A stretch of 64,000 nucleotides of DNA, from assembly GCA_002633005.1 (NCBI GenBank), contig NMRA01000011.1, positions 780,855 to 844,854 on the forward strand, written 5' to 3'. This document shows positions 40,953 through 52,889 of the stretch, one piece after another. The notes beneath the pieces are model-generated. The model made no database searches, was not told where the DNA came from, and saw only the letters and a program-made list of their open reading frames with translations. Both the position numbers and the translations under genes were made by a program. The DNA is from Phoronis australis. Its lineage: Eukaryota; Phoronida; Phoronidae. Each line of letters starts with the position of its first letter. The first letter of the stretch is position 1.

Positions 40953-43900
40953 GTGAGTCGATTTTCATAACGAAGGCATGAGATATTACTGTCTCCGCCA
41001 TTAGGTATACTGCTGAACCTCATTTTTTTACTCATCAACGACTGTGTGGTGGCAGACTTTCACCTTAGCGTGATAAATGGTTGCAAATCCAGCCAGTGTA
41101 CCTAACAATCAATTCATGTTTTCCCCGGCTTTATTCAGCAGCGAAAGGTTGGACTGAAATGGTGGATTGGGTTTTACAGAAAATCTAATCGTGACGGAGA
41201 AAAACTGTTAGACTACTCTACTGGAAGTATGTGCAAATGATTAAATCAAATGGAACCGAGAAAAATATCTTCTGGTTTGATACTGGCGTGGTCATATGTG
41301 AATGGCACATTTGATCCCCACCTGATTTCCCCCACATAAAGCTTGTATCGATTAAGTGTTGGATGGTTTACTTTATTAATGATATTCTTGGTTCAGGTGA
41401 CACTGTGGTCCTTTGTAAACGTAAGACGTCGACGAGCTCTGTTCCGTCTCGCCCCTTGCCCCATACTCTGTACCCAGCAATGTCACCTCAGTCCGCGCTC
41501 TGGTCACTTGTTTGTCGCGGTCCAGGCTTGGCTCTGGTACCGCCGTTATGTTACCCTGATACATTGCTATCATGTCCACATCGCGTTGGTTTCCTTATAA
41601 TGATAAGATGTAGAAAGTGTGTTCACGACGAAACATATGGTCGTTAGATACACAATGCTGCACGCGCAGCGTCAGGGTTCGAACGAGGAAGTACTGTAAA
41701 ATTTCTGACGTGGTGAAAGAGGTAACTACCGCGAGGTGAAGGTTCACAGGCAAAGCTTTCGTTATGACTCGATTTCCATTGTGTGCTATCTAATCAGTAC
41801 GTTACAGTCAATATCTCGACTTTGACTCGTCTTGCTACGGATCCAGCTCCCATCGACATAATTATTTTCCCCGTGTGCAAAAAAGCATTTTCATCAATTG
41901 ACGCGGTCTCATTTAGTCTGTAGCGATTTTTGAAGTTTTTCCCAAAGCAAATCAACTATCGCTTGGTTCGCGCACTCGGTTTTGAAAAGTTGACCGAAAC
42001 GCGTACAAGTAGTTCTTTCCTACGTACGGTAAACCCGTTATCGATCATGAAATTGATTTTCCTATAAAATGCGATGAACGCTTGTACCGTAGGCAACTTT
42101 TCCTTGCCGCATCATAGCCTGACAATTTAATAACCGTTTTAAAACACCCGTTTGAAATATCGCAAAAGGGACTGGAATGTTGGCAAACATATCTGTTGAT
42201 TGTGATCGACTTCGACGAAACTCTGCTATGAAAGGCTCCCCGGCACACTTCCCTGTTTAAAATACGACATTGTTCACGCGATACAAAACAGTTTGTAAAG
42301 TCTATTGTAAGTAATGGCCTGTTGAGCTTTATCCTTGGACAGCATCCAAAATAATCTTATTCAGAGACTAAGTGATTTTTCGAGGCCATGATATTAAAAA
42401 ATTAGTAAAAAGATGAATATAGTCGGTACATATTTATGTTAAATTCTAACGTTCTGAGCAGCACACTCTTCGGAGATGGTGTATGGTAAAATGCTACAAA
42501 CTACAAACGGAAAAGCAGCCACTGGACCCTTTTTAAAGAGCATACAATTTGTCTACCAGTCACGTTGTTGCTTTGGGCAAACTGCAATGCTTTTAGCGAT
42601 TACGAGCTTACTTACGCTTGTTGATTATGAACAATACACATTTTAATATAGAATAACCATGGACTTCCATGACATGTTATGTAAGTGTATGAAATAATTG
42701 AGTCCTGGTATCACGGCTGGAGCTAATTCTGAGCTGGCGTTAGAGTATATGATCTATTGGCGCTAAAAACAACGTTCTTTTCAAACTTATTTGTTCCTCA
42801 AAAGCAACGTCATCGATCTCTTATCCTTTGCTTGATTTGAATTTTGTTGCAATAAAATGGAAGTGCCCTAGGACGGGCTGTACTTCTTCAGCCATTAAAA
42901 TTAACTCGCCTTATCAAGCAAACTTCATGAACTTTGTTTAATCTTTGGTAGGAAAAAAATGGGGCCGATTTTATAACTGTACATGGCCCAATGATCGAGA
43001 GTTTTTTTTGACAAAAGCCCCGTGTTTCTTGCCCCTTTAATCCTTCGGCCGTCAATAGTGGGACACTAGTAGTGAAATACAGACTAAGATTTTAACCACG
43101 TGTCCCGTATGGCGAGTGATGTCATGTGCACGTTTTTAGATGCCACTGAAGGTAGAGCAACACTTACTGAAGCAATCGCCATCATAAATTTCAAAGAAAT
43201 TCACATGTTATTAACGCGTCAGCAGTGAAGAACTAATATTTGTACAAAGTTTTAACCTTATTTTCTTATACAAATGTTTTGGTATTCGGAAAATCCGACT
43301 GTAAGGTGAAAAATTAATGTATAATTCTTTGTTTTACCAAAGTAACTAATCTCGCCTGAAAATTGTTCATAATTCTATGGAAAAGTGTTCCTTTTTCAGT
43401 CAATGCCAGTGTTCAGTTTGAAAAGTGAAACGCACCCCTCTAATGTATTTACACAAAAACAAAATTTCTTCGTATAACTTCGAGTATATGCCGTCTGTAA
43501 GGTTCCTAACTTAACATCCTCGTTCTTGTCGGCATTCTTTCAAATTCCAGCAATGTCATTATATGAACATGGTTTTTAGAATTGTCCAAAAAACAACGTA
43601 TTATCGTAGTCTTGCCCGGAATATTTTGGATATTTATACCGACGTTTAATCTACCTTGTTTGATGTTATTCAGCTAAACGCAGGATTTACATTCCTTGGC
43701 AGGCCCGTTAACGGTGAAAAAATATGGATCTCAATCTAATGTTTTTGTATTATCACGGCAACACACCCATGTCTTGTTCATTAAATTCTATCAAGGCGTG
43801 CTAATAATCTAGAAGCAATTCTTTACTGTGGTCAGGATTGTGATATTGCCATGGTGACGGGGCAAGAATTGGGAACTGTAAAATGTGTCTCCAGCATACG

Positions 43901-44754
43901 GTGAGAGGCCAGCTTTCTGGTAGCCTTAGCTATTCAAAGATTATGTCAAAGTGATGTTAAGCTAAGAGCGTCGATTGAACATTTCGTCGACGAAGTATAC
44001 AGAGTTTTAGGAATGTTATGGTTGGATTGTTGTGAATTATCGGACAGTATTCAGTATCCAGACAAGAAACTGGTGTCAAAAAGTATTCTCCCCAAAGTAT
44101 GCCATGACTCAATTTACACTGCATATCAAGAATAGGTCCATTACTTAGACTGCACATCACGCACTACATAGTCCGGCATAGTGTATCACAAGCAACAGTT
44201 GGACGTATGAGGCAATGATCCGGGAGTAAAACTGTTTCTATGTTCAGTAGTTCTACCACGACTCGTGTGTTCTCACTGGTTGTTTCTCGTGCATCTTGCT
44301 CGACGAGTACACTATGTGACATGACAGTAGTCGTAGGCCGCTCGTTTTCAACCGCTTGATGCAAGTTCTTTTAGACGAAGTTAGAAACACTTCAAATTTG
44401 CATAACATTTGGTTCGCATAGACTGCAGATAAAAATGAACTATAAAAACGCGAAAAGCTAAGTATATGAAAAACGTCACAAGTATTCTCGACGTTTGGAT
44501 GATATTTGCAAAAAACATATTATGATAAATAATTTAATCGTATAAAAAATTGTAACGCCAAGTTCCATCATCGCCAATATCGCTGTCGACACACGTCAAC
44601 TGCTTCTGTCTCCGGTCATTGTTTTGCTGCTTCATTAGCAAACAGTAACGCGTTGCCATGACAGCGCACTGCAGGTGTTGTGTCACGGTGTAATCCTGTT
44701 CCTTTGTGTGTTCAATGCATGAAGTTCTTACGTAACTATTTCCTGACATTGCAG
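40953..44754 (+). other. Proposed tetraspanin intron 1
   Basis: From the donor at 40953 to the acceptor TGACATTGCAG ending at 44754. No other gene was recognised in these 3.8 kb. Confidence 0.45.
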
Positions 44755-44780
44755 ACTAAAACTCCAACGAAGACCGCAAG

Positions 44781-44846
44781 ATGGCATTAGGGTGTGGTTC
44801 CAAGTTGGCCAAAATGTTCCTTATTGTGTTCAACATCATATTTTTC
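44781..44846 (+). CDS. Tetraspanin exon 1 (TM1 start)
   Basis: The ATG is 26 bases after the acceptor. Encodes MALGCGSKLAKMFLIVFNII then FF; donor GTAAGT. The short Cys-containing cytosolic N-terminus is typical of tetraspanins. Confidence 0.93.
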
Positions 44847-47800
44847 GTAAGTATATGTGGTTTCTTTTATGCTCATTTAACTTTAGTGACACTTTTTTCG
44901 AGCAGCGCCATCTAGAATTTCTTTTTTGTAGATTTTGACTTCGTTTCAATTGATAATCTTTTTCACATGTCTTGTAAGTAAAGTACGAACTGTGTTACTT
45001 CGTTTCTTTAAATGTTATTGTGCTTTCAATTGCCAATTGTATCAAACATGATATATGTCGCATTTTGCCGTCATGAGAAGGTTTAAAGTGTCTGTAAACC
45101 CACCTTTCATAACAAGAAACAGTTTATGACGTAGATAACGTACCAGCCTGAGATTGGTCTTACATTGTGCCGTGGTTGAATTAGTGGAGATTCCAGGGCT
45201 TTCAAAGATCTGGACGTTTGTTGCCTGAGCCCAGGCTCTACAATTAAAGTTAGATTGTCACGGCGTGCCACTTTATTCGCCGAGCAGATATAAATCTCAT
45301 TTCTTTGACGGAACGCGAGTTTATAATCGTTGAATCGAATGTTTTTAAACGAATTGTTGATTGGAACACTACACTCTCGTTTGCCAGGCGGAGATACATG
45401 GATTTCATAAGCGCGGCAAGCCACATCCTTCCATGAATACGGGAAAAGTCTGGGCAATAAAACGTCACGAATATAGTTTTTCTTCTTTATTCCAGATATT
45501 GGGTGCCGTGGCTCTCGCCTTGGGAATATGGGTGTTGGTGGACAAAACACATCTAATCACGTTGACCAAAAGCATTAACACATTTGACGTGCCCGGCTTA
45601 CTCGAGTCTGGTGCCTACGTACTCATTGCTGGAGGCGCGTTCATCTTTGTCGTAGGATTCCTCGGCTGTTGCGGAGCAATGAAAGAAGTCAAGTTATTCT
45701 TGATCTTGGTGAGTTCGGGTGATTTAATGATATGCAAATGCACTTTCCAAACATCGGTGTTGATGTTTTGTGTTAAGCCTTTGCTCTTTATGAAACATTT
45801 TAAATTGATAAAGAAATTCTCAAAACGAATTTTAACGTAAATAAAGTTAATCGAAACCTGTTCCCATGCTCTTGAAACTTAAAATGTTTTTTAAACAAAC
45901 GGAAATTTGTGGCGAATAAAGAAAGCTGTTAAAAAGTTTCAAAACAGCATACCAGCATTTCGTGTCTGAAGGGCCACTGGGTAAACTGTTCTCTTGTGGA
46001 TGAGCCCCCAATTTTACCATGAGGTGTCGCTCAATATTGCTGAAACGTGTATTATTTGTAAATTTTTTCTTGTCAGCAATATCTGCTCTATCGTATTTTT
46101 TCTGTTATTTCTGTCGTCCGAGGTCGTTTCTAACGAAACATGACACTGTTTATCGTGGAAAAATAGACAGAAATATCTTATCTAAAACATCCCCATATGC
46201 AGCACCGTTGCTTGTGGGAGTAGGCTTACCCGCCTAACACACCATTACTTGTGAGAATAAACTAATTCGGGTAACGATCATTGAATAAGAAATGAGCTTG
46301 TGTCATGTTCATGAAATCTTTATTTACAGTACGCTATCTTTGTCATCATCATTTTTTGCGCTGAGCTGGCGGCGGGTATCGTCGCTTACTTCTTCAGAGA
46401 TCAGATCGTGGCCCAGCTAAAGACGTACTTAAACGAAAGCATTGCACTGAAGTACGAGGGTGTCTGGGGCACAAGCGAACCCTTCTCTCTAGCATGGGAC
46501 TTCGCTCACGTCACGGTACGTTTTGTTCTAAGATGGCCTATTAGTTTGCATTTTTGGTTCGTTGAAAAGCGTAGTAGTCTTCTAACACTTTTGAGCAGAT
46601 TTGGGGAAATTGTTACAACTTTTGGTCGACTGAAAGTAACTTTGAAATTCTTGGTAGAATGCTGCAGTTTTCAAATATAATTTACTAATTAGAACGATCT
46701 TCTGTGCATTTATGTATATAAAAAGTGTTATAAGGATAGAAAGGTTCCCTTCAGTTATTTGGGGGGAGAGGCGAGCCAACTTCTGACGCCCATCCGTGAT
46801 GATTATCGTACGAAAACTGCACAACGCCTATCTCGTAACCAGATTAATAATTAATGATGCATCTCGCCCAGTTAGGCAGACTAAAAAACGATAATTGAGT
46901 TAGATTCTTTACTCCCATAAAGTCGGTCTAATAATATTCTTTGTCCCATTGGTTTCCATGTCCGTTACCAACGAGAACGTCGAAGCCATCTGGGTCTCAA
47001 TAAAACGCTTCGGAGTTTATTGACTGGCTGGCCAACCCTGAAACAGCGCATGTATGCGTTGCCTGTTACTTGAGTTGTTGAGGATACAAATGTTGTGACG
47101 ATGAAGAATGTTATGAGACTAATTGTATGGAGCTTTAAACATCTGACACGCGCCACCTAGTGATTCCCCACTGAAATATGTTTGAAGCTTAACTGATACA
47201 GTGAAATGTGCTTACGATATCAGCTTTTTTTTTTTCTGCAAAACCGTCTGGACAAATTTTTGTTGTCCGTCGTTTCTGGATTTCCCAGTCTCATTCGCAT
47301 AATTTTTGAGTAGGTAATGAGCGAAACCTAAGTTACCTATTCACTGATGACTTTGTGGTAAGCAACCGAATAATCGAACACGAGTTGATTTGTGCTGCTT
47401 TCATTTCATATAGTTCGACTGCTGTGGCTTCAACAACGGAACTGATTTCACTGAGGCAACGAAGTGGAATCGCACAATGGTCGTGAATGGAGTTACCTAC
47501 GCGATGACCGTCCCGCCTTCATGTTGCAAAATCAAGGATAAGTCTAAGTATCCATCAGACGTCGCTAATATCGTGTTGACCGACAACATGTGCCCCATTA
47601 CACCGTCAACCACCAACTCAAACTCTAATACCGTAAGTAAACATGGACCATTTGCCTAAGTACAGTTTATTAACTTTGAAACCGTTCCTCAAAACTTCTG
47701 TGCAATGTAAGTTTTCACCACTAATTTTAAGAAAGTTAATACATAAAGGGTTAAAAAATTTGTAGTGCATTTTGCGACCTTTATTTTGCCTCCTGTTGTC

Positions 47801-50800
47801 CTCCAATTCTCACACGGAATACCACGAACTAGTTTATTCCCTTGTTACTGTGTTTGGTTAGATAAAATAATCTTTTAATTTTTGTTTATACCTGGGCTCT
47901 AGGATCTCGCAAGGGGAGCCAACAACAATTCTCTAAAAAAAAAAAAAACAATCCGCATAACCCCTGTATCGCCCAGCTTTCGGGGCGTTTTTTTTTGTTT
48001 TGTTTTCGACATACCTACAATTTAATCATGATACTTGAAATCACGCTATTTTTTCGTTCTCAATAGGAACATTGGGCGCTTGATTTTTACAATCAAGTTT
48101 GAGCTCCGACACTGTAAGGAGATTCTGCACTCATTTTCAAATATTTTGTCTGTTCAGAAACAAGAGTATAACTGTCCTGATCGTCTTGACTTCTAAACTA
48201 TTGGTTCACACTCTGCCAAGCGACATCACTGTACGACTGCTGGCCGCAGTTGCTTTATAAAAGCATCAACGTGTCTGGGCCATTAGTCCGTCAAAAACGT
48301 GACAAAGACATTGCGGGGGGTGGGGTAGATGGATAATATTAATGGGTTTGTCGCTTTGTCGTTGTCAAACCATTGTTTGGCTTCAGCCGTGAATTTGTTA
48401 CACTTATGTAGATGCTATATTATACGATTACCTTTTATGTTACCTCTGTTTTGCCCAGGGTTGCTACCAAGCTGTTATCGACAAGGTGCTCGAATACAGT
48501 GGTATAGTCATGGGTGTTGGTATCGGTATAGCTGCTATCGAGGTAAGTCAGTTACTTAACTATACTGTGCCTAGGGGCTCCAACACTAAGAACGCCTTCA
48601 TTTTTGCAAGGTAGCAAAACCACGAGAAACCTCGATTGAGATCTGGCGAATTAGACAACCTGTTACCAAGCGTTGGCGTTTGCGCCCTCATGCGAGACTT
48701 TGTAGAAATAAATATGTCATGGAATTTTTAAAACTTATACCACCAAGTTGAAACTTCGCGTGGAAATTTTGATCACAGTTCCATAAACTAAAAGTTTGGA
48801 CTCGTTTCATTTTGCAAACAAGAAACCAACGTATAATATTTTTTTAGTCAAGAGAAAGTAAGAGTTTCATGACAACAGCCTAAGTGCATTCAATAAATCA
48901 ATGAACTTCTGCGACAGTTAAGTATTCCGTATCTCGGTTCGGTTACACAACACTTCTCTGGTCTGTGGTCTTTGGGTGACAAAGTTACTAATTTTCATGT
49001 TGCCCATACTTTCGGGTATTTTAAAGTACTGTTTCTTTTTTTAAATTCTGTTGACAACTATTTGTTAAGATCCCAAGACACTGAACTCGAGGATTTGATA
49101 ACACGTGAGAAAGACCTTAGCAAACTAATACCATAGATCAAATACTCTACTGTAGTATTGAATCTATAATAATACCAGGTGACAATTTTGTCGTCCAGTA
49201 GTTAGCCAGTCTCTGTTCAGTACGCGCCTTTTTGCTATAAGTTATGCTCCGCATTTGATACAATGGGAAAATGACAGCTGTCACGTATAAATTGTGATAA
49301 TAGAATGTCTTTGTTATCAATGATCAAATTTCTTTAATAATTTTTTCAATTATTGACAGCAGACTCACAAATCTATATATTTTAAAATCATTGATGACCG
49401 CATAATCTTCTATGCACGAAGCAATGCACAAATGCTCGTATTCACATGATTGCGTTTTTTCTGAAAACGGTTTTTCATAGACATCTCCAGATTTTCCATC
49501 AAAACAGTTGTATTCGCACGAAACTTTTATCTCTTTATTCTACTAACCACAAAGCGAGTCTGCTATTTTCTTTTGATCGTTTTAGCCCCATAGGTTTTTT
49601 AACATAGTCATGTCTTCATTTTTGACTATAGAGATCTCGGGCTAAAAGGGCTTGAAAGAAAATACCTGACAAGTTTAGGAGTTAACAGAATAACCATACA
49701 GAATTTTGCAAGTTTCGTTCGAAAACAAATCGTTTGCATGGAAATTATGAACAGATGGGCATTGCTTTTGAGCACACAATAAGATTCTATGAAAGTCAAG
49801 TATTTTAAAAATATGTAATTTAGGTACTTTTAAATTGATTTAAGAAATTCGATCCTTGGAAACAAATGTATCAATGTTTAAAAATTTATCGAAATCCATG
49901 AAATTAAGATTTATGGGAAAAATTACTGGATTCGGCACAATTGATGCGAAGTGTAAGGATCACTGTTGATAATAGTAGTCTGCTGTTATAAACATGAATT
50001 CTGAAGTGACTATTTCTTTTTCAAATTTACAATGGTTCCGTGGATTGCTTATAAAGTTTGTTTTTCTTTAAAATTTCCAGATTATCGGCATTATCTGCGC
50101 CTGTTGTCTCGTGCGCGCGATTAATGAAGATAACAATAAGGTGGCTTAAGAAACAACGAATAAAATCAAGAGAATGACGAACTATTGGAACACTCTACTT
50201 CAACAAGTCTTTCTTGTTTCAAAAATTTAGTCTTTTGTGTTGTAAAGATAGCTAGCGTAGCTGTAGTGTCAGTGTGGTCATGTTTGTGTGGATAACTCGC
50301 TTTGATAGTTGCAGTGAAGTAATGCGCTCTCTTTCTTCACTTGAATGGAAAGCTTCACTCTAACTAACGCTTTACGAGTACTGGGCCAACATATCTTTGG
50401 CCAGGCGGAAACCTAAGTCTATCGATTCAACGTATTTCACATACATTTTGTAATACTTGGTTGTCCATGCAAAACCTGACACCGTGTTTTGAAGACGAGG
50501 CTTCAGCCATCTTTGTCTCTTGCTCACAACGAAGGTGCAATTCTCAATTGAAGCGCTCCAGCATGCGCGCACAAAGCCTTTAATATTGGGGGGGCTCGAA
50601 TTTCTGACGATGTGGACCCTTTACTAAGAGAAAAAAGCTGGAAGATTAACAAAAAAGCGAAAAAAAAAACAAAAAAACAACAACGGGGTACCACGTTCAG
50701 AGCTGTAAATTGTGTGTTTGCACCTTTTTAGTGGACATTTGTCTCTTTTTCTCGGATTTTTTGTTCTCTGAGGTGGACCTTTTTACCCACTTCGCCAAAT

Positions 50801-51093
50801 GGGGGGGGGGCTCGTTCGAGCCCCATGAACCCCACCTACCTCCCTGGGTGCGCGCATGTCCAGAAGATCACCAATGCAGCTTTATTGACCAATATGTGTC
50901 ATAACTACTTCATTCTTACTCTCTGTCTTTGACGAAACTACATCGTCGAAACGGTTTTGCTGGGTGTTTTTCTTTCATATTACTTTTCTTGATTTGCCAG
51001 TCTCGACTATTTTCTTTCTAGCTTATTGGAATAATCGCCGCCTGTTGCTTAGTCAGCGCAATTAACAACCAGGACAAAGTCACTTCCGTCTAA
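44781..51093 (+). CDS. Tetraspanin (whole gene, two alternative tails)
   Basis: Exons 44781-44846, 45496-45708, 46330-46515, 47414-47632 and 48459-48542, then either 50081-50149 or 51022-51093, give 278 or 279 residues. All introns are phase 0. Four membrane segments lie near residues 13-36, 60-82, 89-111 and 243-266. The large loop has CCG (158-160), PPSCC (189-193) and further Cys at 215 and 230, six Cys in all. Possible N-glycan sites are NGT and NRT. Membrane-proximal Cys (C5, C80, C81 and CACC in the tail) are likely palmitoylated. Tetraspanins organise membrane microdomains with integrins and other partners. The subfamily is not certain (CD63/TSPAN1-like is possible), and the tails lack a YxxPhi sorting signal. 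Confidence 0.93.
45496..45708 (+). CDS. Tetraspanin exon 2 (TM1 end, small loop, TM2)
   Basis: Acceptor TTTATTCCAG, donor GTGAGT, 71 codons. Encodes ILGAVALALGIWVLVDKTHL and later GGAFIFVVGFLGCCGAMKE, the GCCGA-x-KE signature after TM2 found throughout the family. Confidence 0.96.
46330..46515 (+). CDS. Tetraspanin exon 3 (TM3, start of large loop)
   Basis: Acceptor TTTATTTACAG, donor GTACGT. Encodes YAIFVIIIFCAELAAGIVAY, with the Glu usual in TM3, then the first helices of the large extracellular loop. Confidence 0.95.
47414..47632 (+). CDS. Tetraspanin exon 4 (large loop, CCG and PxSC)
   Basis: Acceptor TTCATATAG, donor GTAAGT. Encodes FDCCGFNNGTDFTE and VPPSCCKIKDK, the diagnostic motifs of the loop, ending in a Thr/Ser/Asn-rich run. 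Confidence 0.96.
48459..48542 (+). CDS. Tetraspanin exon 5 (loop end, start of TM4)
   Basis: Acceptor TTTTGCCCAG, donor GTAAGT. Encodes GCYQAVIDKVLEYSGIVMGV then GIGIAAIE, with the last loop Cys and the first half of TM4. Confidence 0.94.
50081..50149 (+). CDS. Tetraspanin last exon, version a
   Basis: Acceptor AAAATTTCCAG; encodes IIGIICACCLVRAINEDNNK then VA and TAA. It completes TM4 and the tail. An AATAAA begins 10 bases after the stop (50159-50164), so it can end its own transcript. Confidence 0.9.
   Translation: MIGIICACCLVRAINEDNNKVA
50159..50164 (+). terminator. Poly(A) signal after tail exon a
   Basis: AATAAA ten bases beyond the TAA of tail exon a. Confidence 0.55.
51022..51093 (+). 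CDS. Tetraspanin last exon, version b
   Basis: Acceptor TTTTCTTTCTAG; encodes LIGIIAACCLVSAINNQDKV then TSV and TAA. It is a diverged duplicate of exon a in the same phase (IIGIICACCLVRAIN against LIGIIAACCLVSAIN). It changes one TM4 Cys to Ala, the charge after the membrane, and the end to TSV, which resembles a class I PDZ ligand. Confidence 0.88.
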   Translation, partial: LIGIIAACCLVSAINNQDKVTSV

Positions 51094-51736
51094 GTGTGTG
51101 ACGTAAAAGTGGCGACAGTTAATTCTGAAACTGGATTTAGATCAAAATACAACGTTTCTTCGTCGACCTGCTTGGCTGCCTCAAACGTTCTTCCAAAAGT
51201 GCAGAGTGAAATTACTGTTTTCTGTGCAACACTTTGTTGTCATACGTTGGTGTTATGTGTCGTATCTAATTCCTCTTCGATTATTCAAGATCTGCCAGCT
51301 TGTGTAAATCGGTCAAATGTACATAGAGACATGACACTTCAGATAATTTATCAGCATTTGCATTTGAACGTCGACTCTATCTTATTCCGTTTTCTGAATC
51401 ATACTATCTTCACGTGCAGTAATGGTCTCCAAGATAAAAGTATTAACGGCTCCTAAATTGACATCTGAAAAGTGTCCAAACGTGTCTCGGTACTTGTCTG
51501 ATCGTGTTGACTTGATTTAGTGACGATATGTGTAGTCTCCATTTACTCCAATAGGTGGAATTTGCACGATCGAGTATTATCAAAAACAGCAATCTTTAGT
51601 TTAAAATGGAATTTAAAAGTTTTGACCAACCATATCTTATTTAGATACCTATGTACAAGCGATGATGTTGTTAATGTAACAAAAGGTATTGTTGTATTTA
51701 AATAGACTAGAATCATGATCTCAAAATTTTCGTTGT

Positions 51737-51940
51737 CCAAATGGATGAACGTTACGCACGTAAATTAATTCTTGTTAGTGGCGAAAATCAATTTTTAACG
51801 GCGTATGTTAATTATTTGCGGCGTAAAATTGACTTAACTGCGTAAATTAATTCTTGTTAGTGGCGTAAATTAATTATTGACGGCGTAAATTAACATTAAT
51901 TTACGCAAGTAATTTACCTGCGTAACGTTCACCCATTTGG
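51737..51940. mobile_element. ~204-bp TIR element in the tetraspanin 3-prime UTR
   Basis: The ends CCAAATGGATGAACGTTACG and CGTAACGTTCACCCATTTGG are inverted repeats that continue to about 31 bp with two mismatches. The interior repeats GGCGTAAATTAAT-type blocks several times. No clear target-site duplication. Likely a MITE; if tail exon b is used it lies in the mRNA. Confidence 0.7.
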
Positions 51941-52334
51941 CCAAAGATACGGAATGGGCGCTGGCGTTCCAACTTCATATCCGTCCTCGTTTTAGGAGCC
52001 TGTGATGATTTAAGGGAACAGTGAATTTAGCATGCAAACATTTATAGCGAACCCACAGTTTTTATATAGGCTTTACTAAGCAGTCACATTACTAGAGAAA
52101 CACACAAGTAAACAATTGGACGACGTCAGCCAGGTTTGCAACAGGTTATTTTTTGTGAAAATTCACTGTTCTCATAGTTTGTTATGTTGATGTACAAACG
52201 AGGATAGTTTTTACGACTGATTGTATCTAGCACGAGTTTACTTTGAAGTACAGAGTGACGCGATTGCGTGCAAATCAACGTTATTTTAACCTATTTCCAT
52301 CCACATGTACATTTTTAAAATATTGTATTTCGAT

Positions 52335-52340
52335 AATAAA
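52335..52340 (+). terminator. Poly(A) signal after tail exon b
   Basis: AATAAA about 1.24 kb after the stop of tail exon b. No earlier AATAAA was seen in that 3-prime stretch. Confidence 0.5.
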
Positions 52341-52889
52341 GGTTTAGTTTTTATTTTTTGATTCAATTTGCTTTGTGATACATATTTCATGGACGCTTTC
52401 CAGCAGGAAGTTGTCCTCGCTGAAGGTTCTCGTCCACACGCTTATTTCTAAAATTCAGTTCGACACAACACCTGGTCAACCACGGATTTGAAACTCCTTC
52501 CGAGACAATACTACTTTCGCCAACCCTCCGCTGACCGTCTTACCACAAAACTAAAATACCCACCTAACGGAGCGCCCCCTGGGAGACGATAGAAGCAACG
52601 CAAGTATCTGAAGAGTACATCCATAAACTTCCTATGACGTAGGACAAGGTTCCTCTTGTCCATATTGTGCCTTTTCGTTAGCTTTAATTACTATCATGCA
52701 CTAGAAAATCCTCAACCATTTCATGAGAGGTGACAAATGCCAGAGTATTTTAAGGTTGTGTAGGAGCCTAGCAAAAATGTCCAGATTTGCCTTAGGAGCG
52801 TATCTTAACAAGTGCAACGTGGAGCGTTGAAATGCGCCCACGAATGAATCGCAAATGGTGTGCTTTCAAGGTTGTTTATTTCTGTCATG

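Noticed and set aside
41343-41647. Overlapping open frames in the proposed tetraspanin intron 1
   Set aside because: No family match, and open in three frames, which indicates base composition rather than coding.
41655-41690. GGTTCGAAC as a tRNA B-box
   Set aside because: No A-box at the right distance and no cloverleaf around it.
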